Virus record (IMG/VR): IMGVR_UViG_3300025168_000044
Location: 26,957 to 90,956 of that record
Strand: one strand, 5' to 3'
Origin: a virus
Length of the DNA stretch: 64,000 nucleotides
The position numbers were made by a program, and so were the translations under genes. Below, piece after piece: positions 34,895 through 43,080 of this stretch (position 1 is the first letter of the stretch; every line of letters starts with the position of its first letter). The notes under the pieces were generated by a model that saw nothing but the letters and a program-made list of their open reading frames with translations, ran no database searches and was not told the DNA's origin.

Positions 34895-35632
34895 TCAAAT
34901 ATAACTGGATGCTGAAATTCTTTTTGCAGCTAAAACTCTAGTGTCTGTAATATGATCATACTTATTTATCAAGATACTTTGGATGTTTTTTATCCCCTGC
35001 TGAAAGACACTCAAAGCTAGTCCTGCTGCTTCGTTATTGTCCCTAAACATATACATATAGTAAAGAGCACCTTCTACAATTGTAGGATCATATTGAGAAG
35101 GTATTCTTGTCTCAGCAGTAGCACCATTAGCTGTGTCATTTACTAAATCATCAGAGATTAGGAAGTACCTAAAGTTTACTGTGTAGGCTTTATCGGGGGA
35201 AGGAGTTACACCAAAACCTGTACCGTGTTTAGGAAAAACAAATTGAGGAATACTTACTCCAGTAGTTTCTGAAGAAGAGTCTATATCTCTGTGTCTGTTG
35301 TAGTACTCATCCCTTTCCATATATCTTAAAGTAACAAAAGAAGATCCTAACGTACTGTCTTTCTTTATCTGAAAACTGTTCCAGTCTGCAACTTTTAGAT
35401 TTGTAGGCCAAGAGTATTCTTCTTGACCTATAGTTAGAACTTGATCTGCATTTGTAGCGTTAAAAGGCCATTCAAATTCTGCTTGATTAATTTGCCTAAT
35501 AGAATTTTGTACAGAGTCTTTGGCTAAAGCCTGTACACCTAAGACTGTAGTAAAAGCAGCTTCTGCAATTTCTACCTCATTTAATCTTCTAAGTACTTGA
35601 TTTGTAAGATGTAAAAAAGTAGATCCAGACAT
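34895..35632 (-). CDS. Head-tail adaptor (T7 gp11-like)
   Basis: A 245-residue protein. The helical N-terminus STFLHLTNQVLRRLNEVEIA, a VQNSIRQINQAEFEWPFN helix and a beta part (YSWPTNLKVADWNSFQI, TVNFRYFLISD) are the pattern of T7 tail tubular protein A and related adaptors that sit under the portal. It lies between the major capsid protein and nozzle genes. Well supported by order and length. Confidence 0.8.
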   Translation of the reverse strand: MSGSTFLHLTNQVLRRLNEVEIAEAAFTTVLGVQALAKDSVQNSIRQINQAEFEWPFNATNADQVLTIGQEEYSWPTNLKVADWNSFQIKKDSTLGSSFVTLRYMERDEYYNRHRDIDSSSETTGVSIPQFVFPKHGTGFGVTPSPDKAYTVNFRYFLISDDLVNDTANGATAETRIPSQYDPTIVEGALYYMYMFRDNNEAAGLALSVFQQGIKNIQSILINKYDHITDTRVLAAKRISASSYI

Positions 35633-35685
35633 TGCTCTTATGCTTTAAATTGTAATTCAGTTTAGTTTGACTGGCAGTAGTGAAG

Positions 35686-35720
35686 CCCGTCCAGATCTAG
35701 AGGGAGTAGACTAGGACGGG
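35686..35720 (-). other. Inverted repeat after the capsid gene
   Basis: CCCGTCC (35686-35692) and GGACGGG (35714-35720) form a GC-rich 7-bp stem with a 21-base loop, in the 137-base gap between the major capsid gene and the adaptor gene. Downstream of a highly expressed capsid gene this could be a partial terminator or an mRNA stabiliser. No U-run follows. Confidence 0.45.
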
Positions 35721-35769
35721 GCAAGTACTGAAATGCCCTACCAGAAAAAGACATTCCAGCACATTTACA

Positions 35770-36861
35770 TTAAGAGGACAGATTATAGTGAGCAGTAAAA
35801 ATAGCTTCTGGGCGTAGTATTTTACGTCCGTATAGCTGCATACCCCTAACTGTATCTGAGAAAGTATCATGTGACCGATAACTTTCTGTCTTAGCTAGTT
35901 GTTGTGCTGTACTTACTGCAGACATATGACCTGCTACCACTACTCCAAAGTTGGTCTGAGAACCTGCTGAAGCAGTTGCTGGGCCAGTTCCTCTAAAAGG
36001 CAAGTTATTGGACTTATAGGTTTTAAATCCTCTAATCAACCCTTCTCCTACTCGACCATTCCTAATTTCAGATCCACCACCAAAGTCACGGTCTACAAAC
36101 TTTGAAGATTCGTCCATTAGAATTTCGTAGAATACTGGGTCAGCAACAAACCAACGGTCTGCTGTATCTACATTAGCTGAATCCATTAAACGTCCAAAAC
36201 GATTTAGAAGTTCTAGAGGAGAAGTAATTGCGGAACTTCCTCCGTCTGCTTTAATGGGAATAGATGTCAAAGCATCTACTGTAGGTGAAGCAGTGGTACT
36301 TCCTGCGCCACCACCAGACGAGTGGAAAGTAGTAATGTTCAGTCTGTTAGCAGCTAGTAGTTCTGTATTTCCAGCAGAAGAATTAGCTTTTGTACCTGGA
36401 ATATCCGCAGTTTCTCTAATAACCCACTTACTACCGTCGTACTTATACCCAGACAAATACCCTAGTACCTCTGAATCAAAAGCATCTCGCAACTTATAAG
36501 CTGCACGGTCTGTTGCTAGATCCATAAAGTTGATATGGCTATGAGCTACTTCAATGTCATCAATTTTGAAAAGGTAGTAGTTAGCTTGATCAATTGTCAT
36601 GGTAAAATCTAGATCAGTCAGAGTCGTAATCCCAGCAGTTACGTCTGTACCCCTAGCGTAAGTTGAAATGGTGATATCCGGTTCTTTGATAATACGGACA
36701 CTGTCACCAAAATTAGAAATTTCACCCATGTAATCGGTATTGGTAATATCTTCACATATAGAAGATTTACGAAATTCTTTCTGGGCTTTTTGAGAGAAAA
36801 TTACTGGTGAAAAATTACCAGTGTTTAAATTAGTGTAACTACTTGCTTTTGCAAACGCCAT
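35770..36861 (-). CDS. Major capsid protein (HK97 fold)
   Basis: A 363-residue protein. The N-arm FSPVIFSQKAQKEFRKSSIC, then VRIIKEPDITISTYARGTD, and a spine helix region (MDLATDRAAYKLRDAFDSEV, about 115-135) fit podoviral coat proteins. MILDESSKF-type P-domain and RDFGGGSEIRNGRVGEG loops follow. It sits between the scaffold and adaptor genes with larger gaps on each side (266 and 137 bases), typical of a strongly expressed gene with its own controls. Confidence 0.88.
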   Translation of the reverse strand: MAFAKASSYTNLNTGNFSPVIFSQKAQKEFRKSSICEDITNTDYMGEISNFGDSVRIIKEPDITISTYARGTDVTAGITTLTDLDFTMTIDQANYYLFKIDDIEVAHSHINFMDLATDRAAYKLRDAFDSEVLGYLSGYKYDGSKWVIRETADIPGTKANSSAGNTELLAANRLNITTFHSSGGGAGSTTASPTVDALTSIPIKADGGSSAITSPLELLNRFGRLMDSANVDTADRWFVADPVFYEILMDESSKFVDRDFGGGSEIRNGRVGEGLIRGFKTYKSNNLPFRGTGPATASAGSQTNFGVVVAGHMSAVSTAQQLAKTESYRSHDTFSDTVRGMQLYGRKILRPEAIFTAHYNLSS

Positions 36862-36943
36862 GTAGACCTTTAGCCTTATTATTATGTAATGACTGATTCA
36901 AAATGAAACTAAGGAGAATGCTAGATCTGAGAAGAGGCTACAA

Positions 36944-37043
36944 AAGTAACTTAGGTAGATTTGTGTCTGGTTCACAAATGGCTAAGATTTGCAGGTAATC
37001 TTCAAGTAAAAGAAACTGCATCTCTATTGACTAAGTTACTTAG
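36944..37043. repeat. Inverted repeats upstream of the capsid gene
   Basis: AAGTAACTTAG (36944-36954) is the exact reverse complement of CTAAGTTACTT (37031-37041). The second copy is itself an odd-length palindrome, CTAAGTTACTTAG (37031-37043). Both lie in the capsid leader (36862-37127), where no gene is seen, and may form a long-range hairpin or protein sites. Confidence 0.6.
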
Positions 37044-37127
37044 AAGTGGGACTGCAGAGGAAAAAGCAGAAGGTTCTAAGTAATTTACAAATTAATTAAG
37101 TATATAACTTTGTACTAAACACATATA

Positions 37128-37934
37128 TTATCGGGCTGATCCTGTCAAGTCATAATCGAAAGTTCCTTCTCTCATAGACTGCATAATAGCATCCTCATGC
37201 TGCTCATATTCTCTTGAGGACATACTTTGCACCATACTTTCAGAAAATTTCATTCTATTTGTACTAGGAGGATTAGCGGAAGATGTAGACCTATTAACAG
37301 ACCTTGCCGCAGATTTAGTAGAATTTTTCATGCTGCTTTTCCTGCCCCTACCTGTACTGATTCCTGTGTCTACTTTATACAGGTCAATTGCTCTGGAAGC
37401 AGCTTTAGCATCTGTCTGGTTTTTATATAAAGAGTCTTGAATATTCTGAGGTTGTTCAGTTACCCACTCATGAAAATTAGAGTCTGCTCTAATCTCATCA
37501 AAGTCAGGATGAATACTTCGTAACTCATTCTCAGCTTTTTCTTTTCCTACTTGTACTTGTAGTTCTTTAACCTTTACAAATTGTTGTTCTGACTGAGCAA
37601 ATACTTCATGTGCTCTTTTCTGAGCTATAGTATCTATGATTTTAGCTACGTCAGGATATCTCTCAGCCCATGCAGTTATCTCTTCTTCTGTCTTAGGAAA
37701 CTTAATTTGTTTTCTAGTAGCAGAATCTAACTGGCCTTGTAGTTCATTGACTTGCTGTTGATGTTGGTTGACAGTCTGCTGCATATGCCTACGCAGATCA
37801 CCATACCTTTTTTTAAAAGTATCTTCTTCATTAGCTGGATTAGCTGAACCTCCTTGCTCTTGTGCTAAATCTTCAGAGTAAGTAGTCTCATCCCCCTCTA
37901 ATTCTTCTCTATATTGATTCTGGTATCTAGCCAT
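37128..37934 (-). CDS. Capsid scaffolding protein
   Basis: A 268-residue, acidic, highly helical protein: QTVNQHQQQVNELQGQLD coiled coil (about 52-70), TEEEITAWAERYPDVAKIID (about 82-101), and the Ser/Arg-rich C-terminal region of many scaffolds (SMKNSTKSAARSVNRSTSSA) ending in a helix-loop-helix. It immediately precedes the capsid gene, as in other short-tailed phages. It assembles the procapsid and then leaves. Confidence 0.8.
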   Translation of the reverse strand: MARYQNQYREELEGDETTYSEDLAQEQGGSANPANEEDTFKKRYGDLRRHMQQTVNQHQQQVNELQGQLDSATRKQIKFPKTEEEITAWAERYPDVAKIIDTIAQKRAHEVFAQSEQQFVKVKELQVQVGKEKAENELRSIHPDFDEIRADSNFHEWVTEQPQNIQDSLYKNQTDAKAASRAIDLYKVDTGISTGRGRKSSMKNSTKSAARSVNRSTSSANPPSTNRMKFSESMVQSMSSREYEQHEDAIMQSMREGTFDYDLTGSAR

Positions 37935-37960
37935 ATCTAGTATCTCTGTAAATTTATAAT

Positions 37961-39850
37961 TTATTTAACAAAAGAAACGCTTTGACTAGGTTTATACGGC
38001 ATAAACATAGACATTCGTTTTGTAGTAACTTCCATTTCTGGTTCTTCTACTTCATTCCCCTCCTCTGTTGTGTAGGTCTGTGCTTCTTCATCATCTTCAT
38101 CATCTTCATCGTCTTTATTGTCTACATACTGTTGAGCTTCTTCCTCTTCCTCAATAGTCTGTATCTGGCCTTCATCCATCATAGACATTAGTCCTGCTTT
38201 AGCTTCCATACGGAGACTGTCCAAGAATTTAAGTCCATGATATCGTACAGCATCTGCTGGCATGACGTATTCACCGTCCGAAAGCATTACAGGTAGATCA
38301 TCTCGTACATTTTCTGCGTTAGATCCTGGTGGTATTTCATTACCTGAAACAGGATCTGTACCTACCATGTCACTCATATTCAGCGTATTCATCATACTCA
38401 TATCTACTCCCATTATTTTCTTCATCATACAAGAAGGACATCCACATCCGTCAGACATATCTCCTGTCATTAATCCGCCATGTGCCATTTTTGGCAATAA
38501 GTTATTACTTCTTTTTTCTGCTGCAGCTACAGCTTCTTCTACAGAATCATATACAGGTAATTTTTCTCCTGTAACTGGATCTTTTGGGCCATTTTTTCTT
38601 ACAAAGTCTTCTAAGTCTGCTTGTTTAGTTGGTTTTCCTTCTGCATCTATGGAAGCTATATTGATCCATTTACCGTTGTCTAATTGGAACGTGATACTTA
38701 CTTCTGAGTACAGATTACCTTCCTCATCTTCACGGATACGTCTACCTTTGTTAGACTGTTGACCTACATAGTCTACTAGCCCACCCTCATTAAATTTTTC
38801 TAGAGTATTTTCCTTCATCTTATCTGGAGCAGAAGCGGAACCGTTTACTTCTATATAGTCATACAAAGGATGTTCGTTTCCATTTACTCTAACATAACTT
38901 ATTATATTTCCTAAAACTACATCCCCTACTGTAACAGGTTTTAAATTTGGTTGAGGAAGTTCTTCTACTACTTCACCAGTTTTCTTTTTTCTTTTATCTT
39001 TTTTTGTTAGTTGATTCATTCGTACTGGCCCTACCATCTGCATATCTAAAGTATAGTAATGGTCGCCTTTACCTTTGGAACCGTCTGGCCTAGTAAAAAT
39101 TGCTTGTTTTTTACCTTGCACAGCAGCAATTGGGTGATCTGCTGTTCTAAAATCTCCATTTTCTAATTTAACTTTAAATTTGTCTGGTTGAAGCAAATTT
39201 GTTTGTACCTTTGATCCTTTTTTTCCTGTGTTTTGTTTATAATTTTGCTCCATTTCTTCTACAGTTAAAGTAGGGCCACTGTAAGGATTTGCTCTTGCTA
39301 CAGCTTTATTTTGTCCTTCAGAATACTTATAGCTTGTGCGTGGAGAAACATATAAGTTTTGAAAAGTCTCGTTTGTAACGTCTTTTGGAGTTCTACCCAT
39401 CATCACAAAATTACCGTATTCCATATCTACATCTATACCAGCATTTTTAAATCGTTCAGAAAACTCATCTCCTTTGTATCCTATTGACGCAGGATTAAAA
39501 AATTTGCCTGGGGAGGGCATTATGCTTTGCGCAGTATCAGATGTAGTGGCTCTTTCCATTCTAGGAGTTAAATCCTCTAATACCTCTGGGTCAGAAAATC
39601 TTACAATTGCATCTGATTTTGGAACAATACGTTTTTTACCTTTTATTGGAGTAAAGTACTCACTAAACATAGGTAAAAAAGAAAAAGAATCATCTTCTTT
39701 GGAACGGTTATCTAGTTCTTCTGTAACTTGATCAATGTTATCAGCAGTAAGAGGAACAAGACCTTCTATGTCATCAGATCCAATATTTAATTCTGGAGGA
39801 TTAACAAGACTGTCTAGAAAAGTTTTTCCTATAATCTTTTTTTTACTCAT
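37961..39850 (-). CDS. Structural-operon protein with metal knuckle, unknown
   Basis: A 629-residue protein. A probable beta domain (about 200-330) precedes a Met/Gly-rich part with CGCPSCMMKK (about 468), then DDLPVMLSDGEYVMPADAVR (about 515-534), a sequence seen near portal and scaffold genes in marine podoviruses. An acidic Asp/Glu run is near the C-terminus (about 575-600), then a basic tail. It lies between portal-side small genes and the scaffold. Exact role unknown. Confidence 0.6.
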   Translation of the reverse strand: MSKKKIIGKTFLDSLVNPPELNIGSDDIEGLVPLTADNIDQVTEELDNRSKEDDSFSFLPMFSEYFTPIKGKKRIVPKSDAIVRFSDPEVLEDLTPRMERATTSDTAQSIMPSPGKFFNPASIGYKGDEFSERFKNAGIDVDMEYGNFVMMGRTPKDVTNETFQNLYVSPRTSYKYSEGQNKAVARANPYSGPTLTVEEMEQNYKQNTGKKGSKVQTNLLQPDKFKVKLENGDFRTADHPIAAVQGKKQAIFTRPDGSKGKGDHYYTLDMQMVGPVRMNQLTKKDKRKKKTGEVVEELPQPNLKPVTVGDVVLGNIISYVRVNGNEHPLYDYIEVNGSASAPDKMKENTLEKFNEGGLVDYVGQQSNKGRRIREDEEGNLYSEVSITFQLDNGKWINIASIDAEGKPTKQADLEDFVRKNGPKDPVTGEKLPVYDSVEEAVAAAEKRSNNLLPKMAHGGLMTGDMSDGCGCPSCMMKKIMGVDMSMMNTLNMSDMVGTDPVSGNEIPPGSNAENVRDDLPVMLSDGEYVMPADAVRYHGLKFLDSLRMEAKAGLMSMMDEGQIQTIEEEEEAQQYVDNKDDEDDEDDEEAQTYTTEEGNEVEEPEMEVTTKRMSMFMPYKPSQSVSFVK

Positions 39851-39865
39851 GTTTACGTTTGCTGT

Positions 39866-40171
39866 TTATTTTCTCTCAGAGATTAATTTGCCGTTTTTAT
39901 GAAGTCCATTATCCCATTTATATTTAAACTCTTTAGAATTTAATTCGCTTTTGTAGCACCCACAAGACTTGCTCCGTCCAGAAGCCAACGACCTTTTTTC
40001 TACTCTGGCAGTGTATCCACACACGCATTTGCACCAGTAGACTATGTGGTGATCTTTGTTTGGTGCACGAAGCAAAACTTCCCACCTCCCAAATCTTTCT
40101 CCAACAAAGCACTTTTTTGTTCTATGTGCTTTTCTAGGATCTTTTATACCTGAGTGAGGTTCTAAAATCAT
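39866..40171 (-). CDS. SCGC zinc-cluster protein (copy B)
   Basis: A 101-residue paralogue of the protein at 2574-2897. The start MILEPHSGIK matches that of copy A and lies just past the previous stop, so the ATG at 40171 was chosen over one at 40225. Cysteine pattern WCKCVCG and LASGRSKSCGC is intact. Inserted between small structural genes and the 629-residue gene; no nuclease domain. Its placement far from copy A and on the other strand suggests a mobile or moonlighting small regulator. Confidence 0.75.
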   Translation of the reverse strand: MILEPHSGIKDPRKAHRTKKCFVGERFGRWEVLLRAPNKDHHIVYWCKCVCGYTARVEKRSLASGRSKSCGCYKSELNSKEFKYKWDNGLHKNGKLISERK

Positions 40172-40172
40172 A

Positions 40173-40427
40173 CTACCTTTTATGCTCGTAAGGATTACTG
40201 TGTTCTCTAGTATTTTGTAGTACACTTTCTTTCAGAACCGCACATAATCTAGCTTCCATGATCTTACCTTGCACTAAAGCAAAGTTGTCTTCTCCCTTAG
40301 TATTTTCCAATTGATTACGCAGAGTTTCTATTCTCCAGTTTACATACCTTTGGAGAAGAGGATACAACTCACTGTTAACTAGTGGAAGTAATTCTTTCCA
40401 GTCTTGTTGTGTCTTTAATCCACTCAT
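40173..40427 (-). CDS. Small helical protein in head operon
   Basis: An 84-residue protein: DWKELLPLVNSELYPLLQRY, then WRIETLRNQLENTKGEDNFA. This all-helical small protein type is common between portal and scaffold genes in marine podoviruses. Function not known; its stop lies one base before the zinc-cluster gene start. Confidence 0.65.
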   Translation of the reverse strand: MSGLKTQQDWKELLPLVNSELYPLLQRYVNWRIETLRNQLENTKGEDNFALVQGKIMEARLCAVLKESVLQNTREHSNPYEHKR

Positions 40428-40479
40428 AATACTACTCCCTCTGTAGTAGATGTGTACGTTAGATTATCGTAAACTACAA

Positions 40480-40869
40480 TTATTTACGATACTTAGCTAC
40501 TTTTTTACTAATCTTCTTGGGTAAAGGAACATTCTGCTTACCCTTACTGTCTCCAGCCTTTTTACTACTATTGGCAGCAGACTTTTCTCCTTTAGACAAA
40601 GATTTCCATGCCTTGTCTGGTAAGTATCTTTTCTTACCTTCAGATTTAGATCCGTCTGAAGTACGCCACTTTTGTTTACTCCATTTAGATAAAGAGTTTT
40701 TAGAAGATTTACTTCCTTTATAACCTCCACCAGCATCTTTGTATTTCTTAACTGCCAGTTGAGCTTTTCTACCAGACCATTCTCCTGAGTCTCCACCTTT
40801 ACTACCTGACTTTACTTGGGAAACTATTCTTTTCCATAAAGAAGGGTTAGTTTTTGTTGATGTAGCCAT
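40480..40869 (-). CDS. DUF5872-like basic protein
   Basis: A 129-residue basic protein: NPSLWKRIVSQVKSGSKGGD, GRKAQLAVKKYKDAGGGYKG, SLSKWSKQKWRTSDG and KRYLPDKAWKSLSKGEKSAA. These segments are those of the DUF5872 family as I recall it, frequent in phages and environmental genomes and without a known function. Other lysine-rich small genes cluster at 26.6-27.7 and 45.7-47.1 kb. Confidence 0.75.
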   Translation of the reverse strand: MATSTKTNPSLWKRIVSQVKSGSKGGDSGEWSGRKAQLAVKKYKDAGGGYKGSKSSKNSLSKWSKQKWRTSDGSKSEGKKRYLPDKAWKSLSKGEKSAANSSKKAGDSKGKQNVPLPKKISKKVAKYRK

Positions 40870-40906
40870 AATTGAATAGTGAGTATTAATTATTAATTAC
40901 TAGTAA

Positions 40907-43051
40907 CTAGTTAGGTTGTTGTGGCTGAAGAGCAGCTAGAGCAGCAGCTTCAGCAGCTTGAGCAGATCCTCCTCCTTCACCTGTAAAGCCTGACTCTTCT
41001 GGTACTGGAGGTTCACCTCCTGCTACTGGAGGTACTGGAATTTGAGCCTGTTGCTGTTGTTGAGGAGGTGGAGGCATTAAAGCAGCTAATTCAGCCATTA
41101 GTACAGCTTGTTTTTTAGCTGCATTTGGATCATTGAGTATTTTACCTTCGTCTAGATCCATTGATGCCGCTATTTCCTTGATAATGTAATCATACTTTAC
41201 GAATGGAGTCATCATAGGATTAGCTGTCATCTGCATAAACTGAAGTAAACGCTGAGATCTTACTTCATTCCGCATTAGACTCTCAGTACCCTTTGCAGAT
41301 ATCTCGTATACTCCTTTACTGTATATCTTGTCAAAATTAAATTGCATATTAAAAGAGAATAATGCTTTAGCTAAAGGATTTAGGAGATAATCATCTACAT
41401 TTCGTACAATAGACTTAATATTCTGTGCTGCTGCTCCCATTAACATGCTCATGCCGGAAGCAGTTCTACCTACGCCTTGTATTCCTGACATTCCATGTGA
41501 GTACGAAGGCATACCTGTAGCTTCATCTGTCAGTTGTCTGGCCTTGTCAAACATCATTAGACATTCGTTGGTTACATTAGGGAATTTAGTTCCAAATATA
41601 GCTTGCCCTGGTGCTCCAGCTTGCCTTCTGAATACCTTGCCTGGGTATATATCTAAGCCTTGGCCTGGTACTAAGTTAGTTTCATCTATTTCTATTAGTA
41701 AGTTGGAAGATAAAGCAGCATTATCTACTGCCATTCTCATAAACCCATTCATAATCTCCTGAGTATCGTCCATGTTCTCAGCCAGACCTACTCCAAAGAA
41801 AGAATATGGGTTTATTTCATAAGGTACAGCATGGTAGGGGATTTTATTAGGAGTAAATGGGTTTAATACAAGTCTAAGGATCTCTCCATTACAGACCCAA
41901 GTGTTAATCTGCACTTGATCTTTGTTCTTCATCTCTTTAGGAAGAGTCAAGTTAGCCTCTACAGCTAATTCTGTGTCCATTACTCCCCAATACTCCAGAA
42001 CCTCATACCTGTTAATTCGATAATGAGACTGATTATCTTCTAAAGCAGATTCCCAATGTTCTTGAGAGTAGTTAACTCCTTTTTCTATAGCTATTTCAAT
42101 AGCCTCATCTCTGAAAAAAGGTCTATTTTTCAATGCCCTTAACTGAGTTTTAGACATTCTATGTCTTTCAATGGCGTATTCAGCATCTTCCATGCTCCTA
42201 GAGTCTGGATCTGGGTAGAAATTCCAAATAGACACAGACTCTATTTTAGGTATGGTTTTAATCTCAGGGGAATACTTACCTGTTTTATCCCACTTAGGGT
42301 ATTCTCTGTCAAAAGCAAATGGGCCTTTTAAAACTCCAGTACCAAAAAGAGACATATCAAATACACAATTACGCAGATGAGTAGAAGCGTTACTTTCTTC
42401 TAGTTGGTCATGGATATTCTTTTCCATTAACTCTGCAGTTTTCTGTGCTGGATGAAATACTGCAGAAGCTGGGCTACTACCTACTCCTTTTCGTAAAGAT
42501 TCTTCACTTATTTCCTCTACTTCTTTTTTTACAATACCTAATCTAGTCTGAATATCTGCTCTATTTAGAGTATTAGGTACTATTTTAATTTTATTTTTTT
42601 TCTGTTCTTTCTTCAGTGCGTCTTCATTTGGATCAAAATAAATTGAACTTTCTGCGCCTAAAGGAAGATTAGGAACATCAATACCAATAGGAAATTTAGA
42701 TCCAGCAAAAAGTACATCTACAATTTGAGCATATGCAGCTAGAACTTTGGTCTTAGTAATTTTTACAAATATCTTACTTTTTTCTTTTTCAGTAAACTGC
42801 ACATCTGGGCCGTACAAGCCTCTGTAGTTCTTATAGGCTTTTAACCACCTAGACTCATCTTGCTCCCTCCAGCGTTTTGATCTTTCAAATTTATACCGCA
42901 CAAACTCTTCTAAAGCGTATAACTCTTGGTCTTCATCAAAATTATCTTCTCCTCCTTGTTTATCCTTTAAGTAAGAAGATTCTTCATTCTCTGCATTACC
43001 TGCAGAATTACTGTCTAATCCGTCATTCTGTGTTGCTGACATTAAAGCCAT
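40907..43051 (-). CDS. Portal (head-tail connector) protein
   Basis: A 714-residue protein. FERSKRWREQDESRWLKAYK (about 54-73), the long helical stem region and the Pro/Gln-rich C-terminal tail (PPPPQQQQQAQIPVPP, about 665-680) match large podoviral portals of the HMO-2011/cyanopodovirus kind. VSIWNFYPDPDSRSMEDAEY (about 268-287) is a portal hallmark. It follows terminase directly and forms the dodecameric vertex ring for packaging. Confidence 0.85.
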   Translation of the reverse strand: MALMSATQNDGLDSNSAGNAENEESSYLKDKQGGEDNFDEDQELYALEEFVRYKFERSKRWREQDESRWLKAYKNYRGLYGPDVQFTEKEKSKIFVKITKTKVLAAYAQIVDVLFAGSKFPIGIDVPNLPLGAESSIYFDPNEDALKKEQKKNKIKIVPNTLNRADIQTRLGIVKKEVEEISEESLRKGVGSSPASAVFHPAQKTAELMEKNIHDQLEESNASTHLRNCVFDMSLFGTGVLKGPFAFDREYPKWDKTGKYSPEIKTIPKIESVSIWNFYPDPDSRSMEDAEYAIERHRMSKTQLRALKNRPFFRDEAIEIAIEKGVNYSQEHWESALEDNQSHYRINRYEVLEYWGVMDTELAVEANLTLPKEMKNKDQVQINTWVCNGEILRLVLNPFTPNKIPYHAVPYEINPYSFFGVGLAENMDDTQEIMNGFMRMAVDNAALSSNLLIEIDETNLVPGQGLDIYPGKVFRRQAGAPGQAIFGTKFPNVTNECLMMFDKARQLTDEATGMPSYSHGMSGIQGVGRTASGMSMLMGAAAQNIKSIVRNVDDYLLNPLAKALFSFNMQFNFDKIYSKGVYEISAKGTESLMRNEVRSQRLLQFMQMTANPMMTPFVKYDYIIKEIAASMDLDEGKILNDPNAAKKQAVLMAELAALMPPPPQQQQQAQIPVPPVAGGEPPVPEESGFTGEGGGSAQAAEAAALAALQPQQPN

Positions 43052-43080
43052 AGTTTTTCTCTTATTCTCTATTATTAATA

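Noticed and set aside
36903-36998. A 31-residue plus-strand peptide in the capsid leader
   Set aside because: It runs against the transcription of the late operon and has no support beyond a start and stop.
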